From: an uncultured Neomegalonema sp.
Lineage (GTDB): Bacteria > Pseudomonadota > Alphaproteobacteria > Rhodobacterales > Rhodobacteraceae
Length of the DNA stretch: 21,796 nucleotides
Assembly: GCA_937927905.1 (NCBI GenBank)
Contig: CALFWP010000194.1
Coordinates: 1 to 21,796 of the forward strand
Direction: 5' to 3'
Shown: positions 1-7,409 of the stretch, piece after piece
How the letters are laid out: each line of letters starts with the position of its first letter
Numbering within the stretch: position 1 is the first letter of the stretch
Translations under genes and position numbers: made by a program
Notes under the pieces: generated by a model
The model's input: only the letters and a program-made list of their open reading frames with translations
The model's database searches: none
What the model was told of the DNA's origin: nothing

Positions 1-44
1 AGAGTGCCACTGCTCTGCCCATTACCTGCTGCGCGGCGGGTATT

Positions 45-419
45 TTACTCTGACGTAAGCCGCTTAATGCCAGACAGACTGCCCGTTACGTTCTTTTTGC
101 CAGTAACGCAACGATTGTAATTTTCTTCCGCAAGCAACAGCTCATAATTCAGCAAAGGACAATCGGCAGCATTTTCGGGCCGCGGCGCATTCCCCCGGTA
201 TTGGGTCGCATCAATACGGGTCAGGGTGCGGTCTATATCCGTACATTCCATGCCGTCGATCGGCGGAAGAGCCAGAGTTTTCCCCGCCGCAGTGGTGAAT
301 TTAAAACCGGACGAATAGTTATGCGCGGATGGCGGACATGTTTGCGCCCACGACACGGACGCAAAAGGCACCGATGCGGCATTCATCGCCACCAGGCCGC
401 TGATCAATACGGTTTTCAA
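45..419 (-). CDS. small secreted protein with four cysteines, function unknown
   Basis: I do not recognise the family. The N-terminus has a lysine followed by a hydrophobic stretch and ends SWA before QT, a typical Sec signal peptide with signal peptidase I cleavage. The mature part is about 97 residues and holds four cysteines (in TCPP, MECT, ADCP and NRCV), so two disulfides in the periplasm or outside the cell are plausible. A start two codons upstream (TTG at 425) would leave only two bases after a GGAGG ribosome site at 428-432. The TTG at 417-419 leaves eight, so I place the start there. It is divergent from the HD hydrolase gene, with about 210 bases between them. No enzyme motif is visible. 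Confidence 0.7.
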   Translation of the reverse strand: MKTVLISGLVAMNAASVPFASVSWAQTCPPSAHNYSSGFKFTTAAGKTLALPPIDGMECTDIDRTLTRIDATQYRGNAPRPENAADCPLLNYELLLAEENYNRCVTGKKNVTGSLSGIKRLTSE

Positions 420-525
420 CGACAAAGCCTCCTTTTCCGCTTATTCCACAATACGCTGCACATCAGCCAGAGGTATAGAAAGCAAAGCGGCACGGCAAAA
501 TTACGGCGCAACTGTGTAAATTTAT

Positions 526-541
526 GTGTCATAACAGACAC
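526..541. promoter_or_regulatory. inverted repeat between divergent genes, possible operator
   Basis: A perfect 5-bp inverted repeat, GTGTC and GACAC, is separated by six bases. It lies in the 212-base region between the divergent secreted-protein gene and HD hydrolase gene. A TGTAA at 514-518 and a TTACA at 546-550 flank it symmetrically. This could be a regulator site, but inverted repeats this short also occur by chance, and I cannot name a factor. The rest of the region shows no convincing promoter hexamers. Confidence 0.2.
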
Positions 542-631
542 GAAAGTTACATTTTACCATCACAGACACTCACAAAAGACCCTGAATCCCGTATTTACCA
601 ATCTCCGAACCGAAATCCGATAACACCGCCC

Positions 632-1246
632 ATGGCCAAAGACACAACTACACATCGCGCCTGGCAACGCATGCTCAGCGGCCGCAGGCTTGATCTGCTG
701 GACCCGTCACCGCTCGATCTTTAAATAGAAGATATCGCCCATGGACTGTCGCGGGTTGCCCGCTGGAACGGACAGACACACGGACCCCATGCATACAGCG
801 TTGCGGAACATTCCCTGCTGGTGGAACATCTGCTCGGCCTCATGAAAAAGGACGCCCCGGCGGATTGGCGACTGGCCGCCCTGCTGCATGATGCACCGGA
901 ATACGTAATCGGCGACCTGATCAGCCCGTTCAAGGCCATGATCGGCGGTGATTACAAAAGCCTGGAAAACCGCTTGCTTTCCGCCATTCACCGCCGTTTC
1001 GGTTTGGCCGCAGAAATGCCTGCGGGCGTCAGCAGGGCCATCAAACGTGCCGATAAAGCCGCTGCCTGGCTAGAAGCAACCCAATTGGCCGGATTTACCG
1101 AAGAAGAAGCCGGGCGCTATTTTTCACCGCCGCACATAGAGGCCGGCATTGCCGTAAAACTGGCCCCGCTCTCACCGGACCTTGCAAAACGCGCCTTTTT
1201 AAACCGTTTTACCGATCTGATACCGGCCACCGGACCGGACAGGTAA
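632..1246 (+). pseudogene. HD-domain phosphohydrolase (YfbR-like), interrupted by an in-frame TAA
   Basis: The frame from ATG 632 to the stop at 1246 encodes an HD-superfamily hydrolase of the kind often annotated as a YfbR-like nucleotidase. Codon 31 is TAA (722-724). On both sides the frame is the same and reads like one protein: MAKDTTTHRAW through SPLDL before the stop, IEDIAHGLSRVARW after it. The metal-binding pattern all falls after the stop: His60 (AEHS), His86-Asp87 (LLHD) and Asp141 (KRAD). No ATG lies in frame between the stop and His60; the first GTG (821) falls after it and would lose that ligand. So this is a recent nonsense mutation, a sequencing error, or an unusual readthrough. 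The intact protein would be about 204 residues and would dephosphorylate a (deoxy)nucleotide in the cytoplasm. The family call is firm; the inactivation is not proven. Confidence 0.75.
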
Positions 1247-1309
1247 GTCCACTATCGTACATGCCATACCGCAACGGGGATTTAAGGCTGATGCGCTAAA
1301 ACAACCGCT

Positions 1310-2305
1310 ATGCAGATGCCCCGAGATTTTGATGCCCTGATCGCTGAAAGCCGTGCCAAGCATATCGCCCCAGCCATCGGTGCGGTCTGGATAGGCAGCG
1401 ATAAAACAATATCACTGGCCATGCACGGAAAACTGCCCAGCACAGGACCTCTGCGCTGGCATATCGGCTCCTGCACAAAGGCCATGACCGCAACGGTTCT
1501 TGCGCGCCTTGCAGACAGACAACGCATTGATTTCGGAACACCGCTGCAACAGGCCCTTCCTGCCATCGCGGACAGGATGCATCCGGATTTCCGGGACATA
1601 CCGCTCAGCGCGGTACTCACCCATAATGCCGGTCTGGAAAAAAACCCGGCCCGGAGCACATTCCGGGCGCTTTACCGCTCTACCGCGCCCCTTCCGGCCC
1701 AGAGAGAGTTCCTGGCAGAACAGGCGTTAAGCGTAAAACCGCTAAAGCAAAATATATATTCGAATCTCGGATATATTATTGCCGGTGCCGTAATAGAGGC
1801 CGCAACCGGACAGACCTGGGAGCATGCACTTGCCACAGAGGTCATGATCCCGCTCGGCATTGCCTATCTGGGTTCCGGCCCGCCTGCGCCCGGCAATCTG
1901 TCCGGTCATTACAGGACCGGAAAAACATGGATTTCCGACCGGGTGGACAATCCCGAAGCCTATGGTCCGGCCGGACGCATAAATCTGGCACTCGAAGAAT
2001 GGGGCCGGTTTTTAAGGGTCCATTTGCATCCGGGGTCTTTTCTGAGCCGTACGGTCCTGGCACAATTGCATGAACCGTCACATCACGGCTTTGCCATGGG
2101 CTGGCTGGTTTCTAAAAACCGCTGGAACAAACAGGTTCTGACCCATACCGGCTCCATCAACACTTGGTTTGCACAGGCAACACTTCTGCCTGAACACGGA
2201 TTCGGGTTCGGGATTGTCTGCAATGCGTATGATGCGTCTGTTGAAAGAGCCGTCACTGATTTATCGCGCGATCTGATGGATCATGCCGAAGCCTTAACCT
2301 CGTAA
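1310..2305 (+). CDS. serine hydrolase of the beta-lactamase / class C fold
   Basis: A 331-residue member of the beta-lactamase (PF00144) superfamily. All three active-site boxes are visible: S54-x-x-K57 in GSCTK (nucleophile and base), Y150-S-N152 in IYSN, and a HTG triad near residue 276 in place of KTG. The residues around them (LTHNAGL, NLGYIIAG, GMGW-like AMGW) fit the family. Such proteins include penicillin-binding-like peptidases, esterases and D-amino-acid hydrolases; the substrate cannot be read from sequence. Unlike most relatives there is no signal peptide, so it is predicted to stay in the cytoplasm. ATG at 1310 is taken as start; a second ATG at 1316 is equally possible, and neither has a strong ribosome site. 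It follows the HD gene by 63 bases and converges on the PAS-GGDEF-EAL gene. Confidence 0.85.
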   Translation: MQMPRDFDALIAESRAKHIAPAIGAVWIGSDKTISLAMHGKLPSTGPLRWHIGSCTKAMTATVLARLADRQRIDFGTPLQQALPAIADRMHPDFRDIPLSAVLTHNAGLEKNPARSTFRALYRSTAPLPAQREFLAEQALSVKPLKQNIYSNLGYIIAGAVIEAATGQTWEHALATEVMIPLGIAYLGSGPPAPGNLSGHYRTGKTWISDRVDNPEAYGPAGRINLALEEWGRFLRVHLHPGSFLSRTVLAQLHEPSHHGFAMGWLVSKNRWNKQVLTHTGSINTWFAQATLLPEHGFGFGIVCNAYDASVERAVTDLSRDLMDHAEALTS

Positions 2306-2334
2306 CCAACGGCAAAAAGACATAAATATTATGA

Positions 2335-4047
2335 CTATAGCCCGGAGACGGCGTTGGTACCCTGTCCACCCGCTCCGTCCTCTGTCTCAGCGGGCGTGTC
2401 ATTCAGCCACTGCGGGTTCATATCAGGTTTTCCGAACAAAAACCCCTGGTACGTATCAACGCCCAATCCGCGCAAAAGTTCAGCCGCTTCATGGCTGTCG
2501 ACCATCTCCGCAACTACAAGAAGATCATAATGCTTTGCAATATCAGTCAGCGCCTTCACAAAGACCTGATCATCAGCATTGTCGAGAATATTACGGACAT
2601 AGCCACCATCAATTTTGACAATATCAAAATCCATCGTCCGCAATTGCTGAAACGATGTGTATCCGGCACCAAAATCATCCAGGGCAATCGTACAGCCCAT
2701 ATCACGGAACCGGCTTAACATTTTGGCCGTTTTTTCCACATCATCGATTGCCGTCGCTTCCGTGACCTCAAGAACGAGGCGCTCCAGCGCATTCGGATTG
2801 TCCGCAGCCAGGCGCTCGAATGTTTTGATCCATTGCGGATCACGCAGGGATTGCGGCGAGATATTCACACTCAAACGCACACGCAGGTTATTGCGCAATG
2901 TCCCGAAGGCAAGCTCCAGAACCCGGCGGTCCAGAATTCTGATCAGGCCCAGCTTTTCCGCGACCGCGATAAACATACCGGCCGGAACAACATCCCCTTC
3001 ACGGTTGACCAGCCGGAGCAGGCATTCATAAAAGGCAACTTGTGACACATCATGTGCCTGTACAACCGGTTGGTAGGCAAGGCGCAAACGGTCCTCGCGC
3101 AGTGCCGCAAACAGATCATCCGCCAATGCGATATTACCACGGCGTTCCGCCGCCCCGATCACATCGGGCTTGTAAATTACAATCTGATCCCGGCCATTAT
3201 CTTTTGCATGATTCAGCGTATCTTCGGCAACTGCAAGTGCCTCGTATGTCGAGGTGGCATCCTGCGGCAAAGTCAAACCTGCTGCGGACACAGTCACCAC
3301 AACAGGGCCCGCATCGGTATCAATAACAGTCTCACGAATCGCGGTCTGAAATTCCGACAACCGTTGTTTCAGGCCTTCCTGCGGGCAATCATGGAACAGG
3401 ACCGCAAATTTTGAACTGCCGATCCTGCCGATTGCGTCCTTCGGACTAAGACGGTCTGCAATTTCCCGCCCGATCCGCACAAGTGCAGCATCCGCGACAT
3501 CATAGCCGAACATCGTGTTAAAACCGGACAGGTTATCAAGGCCGATCATACCAAAGCATACGGACGATCCTGTCTCTCTTGCCAGATCAATTCTTTCGCC
3601 CATCGCAGCGGCGAAATACGGACGGCTCAGATGTCCGGTCAGGTTATCATAACGTGCCTGACGGCTTAGTTCCTCAACACGGTTCTGAACAGCGGATACA
3701 TCCCTTATACGTCCCATAAACCGGCGTTGACCGGACTCATCGCGCAAACGGATCAGGCATTCCTCTATCCAGGTATTCCCATCCCCCAGACGGTATATAC
3801 CGACAAACCCGCCACCGTGATCATCCTCCGAAAGCCAGGCATCACGGCGCAAAAGATCATCCCCGCTCAGCAGAGAGCGCCAGGTTTTCTCATCGGGAAG
3901 TAAATCAGGAACATAATCTTTGAAAACACGCGGTGCGCTGCTGTCCCAGGAAATAACTCCATCTGATGCAGACCAGACAAAAGTTGCCTCCTGCACAAGC
4001 CGCATGGTGCGTTGTAGCTCTGCAAGTGTAATCAAAGAGACATCCAC
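2335..4047 (-). CDS. PAS-GGDEF-EAL protein, probable c-di-GMP phosphodiesterase
   Basis: A 570-residue cytoplasmic signalling protein. Residues about 10-125 look like a PAS sensor, 132-292 a GGDEF domain and 305-545 an EAL domain. The GGDEF signature is replaced by GSSKF (210-214), so diguanylate cyclase activity is unlikely. The EAL domain keeps the residues needed for c-di-GMP hydrolysis: E341 (in ECLLR, Cys for Ala), N395 (SVNIS), the EVTE glutamates at 427/430, D457-D458 (LDDFGAGY), K478 (VKIDG), E514 and Q534 (YQGF). I infer a phosphodiesterase with a degenerate GGDEF domain that may bind GTP and regulate it. No transmembrane segment is seen. The start is GTG at 4045-4047; a TAG lies upstream in frame. 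A CtrA-type box sits 60-90 bases upstream. The antiporter gene ends 82 bases before it on the same strand. Confidence 0.92.
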   Translation of the reverse strand: MDVSLITLAELQRTMRLVQEATFVWSASDGVISWDSSAPRVFKDYVPDLLPDEKTWRSLLSGDDLLRRDAWLSEDDHGGGFVGIYRLGDGNTWIEECLIRLRDESGQRRFMGRIRDVSAVQNRVEELSRQARYDNLTGHLSRPYFAAAMGERIDLARETGSSVCFGMIGLDNLSGFNTMFGYDVADAALVRIGREIADRLSPKDAIGRIGSSKFAVLFHDCPQEGLKQRLSEFQTAIRETVIDTDAGPVVVTVSAAGLTLPQDATSTYEALAVAEDTLNHAKDNGRDQIVIYKPDVIGAAERRGNIALADDLFAALREDRLRLAYQPVVQAHDVSQVAFYECLLRLVNREGDVVPAGMFIAVAEKLGLIRILDRRVLELAFGTLRNNLRVRLSVNISPQSLRDPQWIKTFERLAADNPNALERLVLEVTEATAIDDVEKTAKMLSRFRDMGCTIALDDFGAGYTSFQQLRTMDFDIVKIDGGYVRNILDNADDQVFVKALTDIAKHYDLLVVAEMVDSHEAAELLRGLGVDTYQGFLFGKPDMNPQWLNDTPAETEDGAGGQGTNAVSGL

Positions 4048-4107
4048 TGGGTTCGCCCGCGTTGATACTGCGCGTGCATTCTACACACGCTCCACTTGCC
4101 TTCATAA

Positions 4108-4133
4108 ACTATACATGCTTAATGCGAACTTAA
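4108..4133 (-). promoter_or_regulatory. CtrA-type box and -10 element upstream of the PAS-GGDEF-EAL gene
   Basis: An exact TTAA-N7-TTAA (4119-4133) matches the full CtrA recognition site of alphaproteobacteria. Read on the minus strand it is followed after five bases by TATAGT (4108-4113), a good -10 hexamer. The box would therefore cover the -35 position, the geometry typical of CtrA-activated promoters. Transcription would start near 4100, giving a leader of about 55 bases before the GTG at 4047. The upstream half-site overlaps the last codons and stop of the antiporter gene. The motif match is seen directly; control by CtrA is inference. Confidence 0.5.
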
Positions 4134-5455
4134 TCCGGCGCATCAGGTTGTACAAATTTCGCGATAACACGCTGTACGGTCAGGCCCTGCACGACAATCG
4201 AGAAGATGACAACGCCATAAGTCATAGCCAGAACTGCAGATTTACCATCAAATTCCGGCAGCGACAAAGCAAGTGCCACGGAAATACCGCCACGCAATCC
4301 ACCCCAGATCAGGACCGGAACCGCCCCCTTTTCCACATAGCCGCCCCTGGACCGGATCAGTGCGGTAGGCAGGCTGACCGCAAGAATACGCCCTGTCAGC
4401 ACAACCGGAATGATCAAAAGCAGCAACAGAACAAGATTACCGGTGAAAGGAATGACCAGGATTTCAAATCCTATCAGCAGAAATAAAACCGCATTCAGGA
4501 TTTCATCGATCAGTTCCCAGAACTTTTCCAGATGCTGCTCGGTCACGCGCGACATGGCAAAGCGGGTTCCGTGATTGCCGATAAACAAACCGGCTACAAC
4601 CACGCCAAGCGGCCCCGAGGCATGGACATAACTGCACAACGCATAGATCCCCATCACAAGGGCAAGAGACATAATCACTTCAACGACATAATCATCAATC
4701 GAGCGCATGGCGAGGAAGGTCACATACCCCAGAACCAGTCCGATCAGCACACCGATCACCACTTCCTGAAACAAAAGTTCCGCAATGGCACCGGGATTGA
4801 ACGCCCCTGCCGCCCCGTGCGCGGCAACCGCACCGCCATTGGATGCCGCCTCTGCCGCGCCATGCCCCGTATCACCGACCGCAATTCCGACAAGCGCAAG
4901 AAACACCACTACACCGATACCGTCATTAAACAGGCTCTCACCCGAAATCTTGGTCTGAAGATTTTTCGGCACATCCAGAGTACGGATAATCGACAGCACT
5001 GCGACCGGGTCCGTCGGTGAAATGAGCGAGCCGAAGACCATGCACCAGATCAGCGGGATATGAAATCCGAAGGCCGCAACAAGATAATAAGTGATAAAGC
5101 CGATCACAGCGGTGGAAATGATCACGCCAAGTGTTGCCATCAGCAGAATATGGTATTTGAACCTCAGCAGATTATCGAGATCCGTATGCAGCGCCCCGGC
5201 GAACAGCAGCAGATGCAGCATACCGATCATCAGGCTGTCATGAAAATCAATCGTCGACAGCGCGCTGCGCGCGACCTCCGCATACCCCCAGCCGAACAGG
5301 GCATCAAGCGCCACAACGCTTATGGATGCGAAAAGGGAAATAAGGACCAGACCAATGGTCATCGGCAGCTTCAGATATCGCGTATTGATCCAACCGAAGA
5401 ATGCCGCAAACGCAAGAAGTACCGCTGCAATATTCAAAAGCGCCGTTGCATCCAT
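4130..5455 (-). CDS. CPA1-family Na+(K+)/H+ antiporter
   Basis: A 441-residue inner-membrane protein with about 12 hydrophobic segments. It carries the CPA1 hallmarks: SPTDPVAVLS (146-155), the ND pair N177-D178 in GESLFNDG, and GGLRGGISVALA near residue 390. ND rather than DD indicates the CPA1 (NhaP/NHE-like) branch, generally electroneutral exchange of Na+ or K+ for H+ in pH and salt homeostasis. Residues about 195-220 form an Ala/Gly/His-rich insertion between two membrane helices, a possible cytoplasmic or periplasmic loop sensor. The ATG at 5455 has an AGGA site nine bases upstream. It is divergent from the SPFH gene and lies upstream of the PAS-GGDEF-EAL gene on the same strand. Which cation it carries cannot be told. 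Confidence 0.9.
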   Translation of the reverse strand: MDATALLNIAAVLLAFAAFFGWINTRYLKLPMTIGLVLISLFASISVVALDALFGWGYAEVARSALSTIDFHDSLMIGMLHLLLFAGALHTDLDNLLRFKYHILLMATLGVIISTAVIGFITYYLVAAFGFHIPLIWCMVFGSLISPTDPVAVLSIIRTLDVPKNLQTKISGESLFNDGIGVVVFLALVGIAVGDTGHGAAEAASNGGAVAAHGAAGAFNPGAIAELLFQEVVIGVLIGLVLGYVTFLAMRSIDDYVVEVIMSLALVMGIYALCSYVHASGPLGVVVAGLFIGNHGTRFAMSRVTEQHLEKFWELIDEILNAVLFLLIGFEILVIPFTGNLVLLLLLIIPVVLTGRILAVSLPTALIRSRGGYVEKGAVPVLIWGGLRGGISVALALSLPEFDGKSAVLAMTYGVVIFSIVVQGLTVQRVIAKFVQPDAPD

Positions 5456-5497
5456 AACGCGTTATCCTAACCTTTAAACCATCGCCGGACGCTAACC

Positions 5498-5520
5498 GAT
5501 TGCAGCAGGGGAACGCAATC
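5498..5520. repeat. inverted repeat in the antiporter/SPFH divergent region
   Basis: GATTGC (5498-5503) and GCAATC (5515-5520) form a perfect 6-bp inverted repeat with an 11-base spacer. It sits about 45 bases upstream of the antiporter start in the 212-base divergent region. It may be a regulator site or a hairpin in the antiporter leader. There is no T-run, so it is not an intrinsic terminator. I see no clear promoter elsewhere in this region. Confidence 0.25.
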
Positions 5521-5667
5521 TTTCACCGGCATACGCTGGACTTTAAAGGAAGAAACCGCACAGCAAAGGCAACAACTAAAAAGCTGATATAAGTCGAATC
5601 ACAACCAGATTTACCGGACATAAACGCAAGCCCTTTAATTTACGCCGTCAAATAACAGGGGTGGCTT

Positions 5668-6672
5668 ATGAGTCTTTTAATCGGAACCGGTATTATCTTC
5701 GCCTTCATCATCGCTCTGGCGAGTGTTCACTTCATTCCGCCGAAACGGGTTCACGTCATCACGTTTCTAGGCACAACTCCGATTGCCAAGCTGGAAACAG
5801 GTGTTCATTTCACCATTCCAAGGCCCTTTGCCGTCACATCGGCTGTGATCCCTGTTGATGTGGTTGCCGAAAAAGTTCAGGTCCAGATCAAATCACAGGA
5901 CAATCTGGTGTTTGAGCTTCCGGCCACGCTGCAATTTCAGGTCACCGATGCCATGCGCTTTGCATTCGAACGGGATCAGCCGGTGGCGCAGATGACAAAC
6001 CTTGTGGTCGCGGCCCTGCGCTCCGCCGCCAGCCAGATGGAATTTCAGGAAATCTATGATGACAAGATCACCATACAGCAGGAGGTAGAGGCCACAGTCT
6101 CCGAACATCTGGAAAGTTTCGGGATCCGAATTGTCGATCTGGTCATCGACGATCCCGAGCTGCCGCATTCGACACAAGCAGCGCTCAATAACATCCGCGA
6201 GGCGGAATGGGGCCGGCGCGCGGCCGAACATGAAGCCGATGCCACCCGTGTCAGAATGGTAGGCGAGGCCCGTGCGGAGGCGGAAAGTACACTGCTCAAG
6301 GCCAAGGCGATTGCCGGTTTCCGTATGGAGATTGCAGAGGGCAACGCGGCCTCGATTGCCGTTATGCAGGGTAAGATCGGCGTGCGCTGGGTCGAAAATG
6401 TCATCGGCGAAGGCGAGACGGCACAAAAGGTCAAAACGCCTGTTTACGTGGACCGAAGCGGCAACCCTGTCTCACCGCCGGAAATGGACCTGCCTGCAGA
6501 GGTGATCCTCGATTTCTTCAAGGTCCTCGACAGCAATGAAACGATCCGTGATGCCTCCAAAAATGAAAGCGGCCTCATTATGATGCCTCTGCCCGGGGGC
6601 AACAATAGAATGGGATCCAACATCTCCGACTGGGTCGCGGCACAGGAGGCATCAAAGCGGATGTCTGGCTGA
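5668..6672 (+). CDS. SPFH/band 7 domain membrane protein
   Basis: A 334-residue SPFH (stomatin/prohibitin/flotillin/HflK-C) protein. Residues 3-22 form one N-terminal membrane anchor. An SPFH domain follows at about 25-190, including the typical SHFTIP-like stretch VHFTIPRPF and the conserved run from LRSAASQM to EIYDDK. Residues about 190-260 are Ala/Glu/Arg-rich and predicted to form a coiled coil. The tail (about 285-334) is less ordered. Such proteins build large ring-shaped or cage-like oligomers at the membrane that scaffold proteases, transporters or lipid microdomains; the partner here is unknown. No NfeD gene, the frequent partner, is next to it. The ATG at 5668 is preceded by AGGGGTGG. 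The downstream YtoQ gene is 64 bases away and may be co-transcribed. Confidence 0.88.
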   Translation: MSLLIGTGIIFAFIIALASVHFIPPKRVHVITFLGTTPIAKLETGVHFTIPRPFAVTSAVIPVDVVAEKVQVQIKSQDNLVFELPATLQFQVTDAMRFAFERDQPVAQMTNLVVAALRSAASQMEFQEIYDDKITIQQEVEATVSEHLESFGIRIVDLVIDDPELPHSTQAALNNIREAEWGRRAAEHEADATRVRMVGEARAEAESTLLKAKAIAGFRMEIAEGNAASIAVMQGKIGVRWVENVIGEGETAQKVKTPVYVDRSGNPVSPPEMDLPAEVILDFFKVLDSNETIRDASKNESGLIMMPLPGGNNRMGSNISDWVAAQEASKRMSG

Positions 6673-6736
6673 AAAGTTACAGGGTTTCATTCCGCCGCAA
6701 TCACGCTAAATCCCGTAAGATAAAAGGGAGAGTGTG

Positions 6737-7198
6737 ATGAACTGGACTGTCTATCTCAGCGGCGAAATCCATACGGACTGGCGTGCTGAAATCGCAAACG
6801 GCACCCGGGCCAGGGGCCTGCCGGTCACGTTTTGCGCGCCGGTGACGGATCACGCCGCATCAGATGATTGCGGTGTAATCCTGATGGGAGCGGAGCCTGA
6901 TAAATTCTGGCATGACCGTAAGGGCGCACAGCTCAACGCCATCCGCACCCGAACCCTGATTGAAAAGGCCGATATTGTCGTAGTGCGTTTCGGCGAAAAA
7001 TACAAACAATGGAACGCCGCCTTTGATGCGGGTATGGCCGCTGCGCTTGGAAAGCCGCTGATTATTCTGCATCAGGACGAACACGCACATGCTCTTAAAG
7101 AGGTGGATGCGGCGGCACTGGCGGTTGCAAAACGCCCTGCAAAGGTGGTCGAAATATTGGAATACACCATCAGCGGGACATTGCCCGAATCCTCATAA
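6737..7198 (+). CDS. YtoQ-family protein
   Basis: A 153-residue cytoplasmic protein of the YtoQ family, common in alphaproteobacteria and of unknown biochemical role. Recognisable family segments are MNWTVYLSGEIH at the N-terminus, VTDHAASDD, EPDKFWHDRKGAQ and FGEKYKQWNAAFDAG. The fold resembles nucleoside 2-deoxyribosyltransferase-like proteins (YLSGEIH, then a KADIVVVRFG strand and AFDAGMAAALGKP), but catalysis has not been shown to my knowledge. ATG at 6737 is chosen over the GTG three bases upstream because the AGGGAG site at 6725-6730 is then six bases away. It follows the SPFH gene in the same direction. Confidence 0.85.
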   Translation: MNWTVYLSGEIHTDWRAEIANGTRARGLPVTFCAPVTDHAASDDCGVILMGAEPDKFWHDRKGAQLNAIRTRTLIEKADIVVVRFGEKYKQWNAAFDAGMAAALGKPLIILHQDEHAHALKEVDAAALAVAKRPAKVVEILEYTISGTLPESS

Positions 7199-7273
7199 AG
7201 ACATGCGTCTCCTATACTTAACTGACAATAACACCAGTGTATCATGTAATATAAGACTGCCAAAATGCGCAGG

Positions 7274-7291
7274 TTTGCCAAAACCGGCAAA
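7274..7291. repeat. small hairpin downstream of the YtoQ gene
   Basis: TTTGCC and GGCAAA pair across a six-base loop about 75 bases after the YtoQ stop, in the 211-base gap before the GT4-like gene. There is no T-run after it, so termination is doubtful. No open frame of note lies in the gap. Confidence 0.2.
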
Positions 7292-7353
7292 ACAGACAGA
7301 ATGCCGGTGATAACACCTTAATCATACGGCATAGTCCGGCGCGGCTAAACGCG

Positions 7354-7382
7354 TTGGTAATTGTAACCCGGTAAAATGTAGT
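7354..7382 (+). promoter_or_regulatory. candidate sigma70-type promoter for the GT4-flippase pair
   Basis: TTGGTA (7354-7359), a 17-base spacer and TGTAGT (7377-7382) each match four of six consensus positions. Transcription would begin near 7390, about 20 bases before the GTG start of the glycosyltransferase. A promoter is expected somewhere in this gap; this is the best-spaced pair I see, but the match is modest. Confidence 0.25.
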
Positions 7383-7409
7383 GAGAACAATTCCGATGAA
7401 AGGGCCGGT

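Noticed and set aside
201..623. Plus-strand open frame opposite the secreted-protein gene
   Set aside because: Arg/His-rich shadow; the minus-strand frame has a signal peptide, paired cysteines and a ribosome site.
2320..2332. CATAA-ATA-TTATG hairpin between the convergent serine hydrolase and PAS-GGDEF-EAL genes
   Set aside because: Five A/T pairs with no G+C and no T-run are too weak for a terminator.
4532..5470. Long open frames on the plus strand opposite the antiporter gene (4532-5020 and 5060-5470)
   Set aside because: Composition is Arg/Gln/His-rich without motifs, and they mirror the codon structure of a clear transporter gene on the minus strand.
7200..7310. Short open frame in the gap after the YtoQ gene
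   Set aside because: No ribosome site, no recognisable composition or motif, and it overlaps the YtoQ end in another frame.
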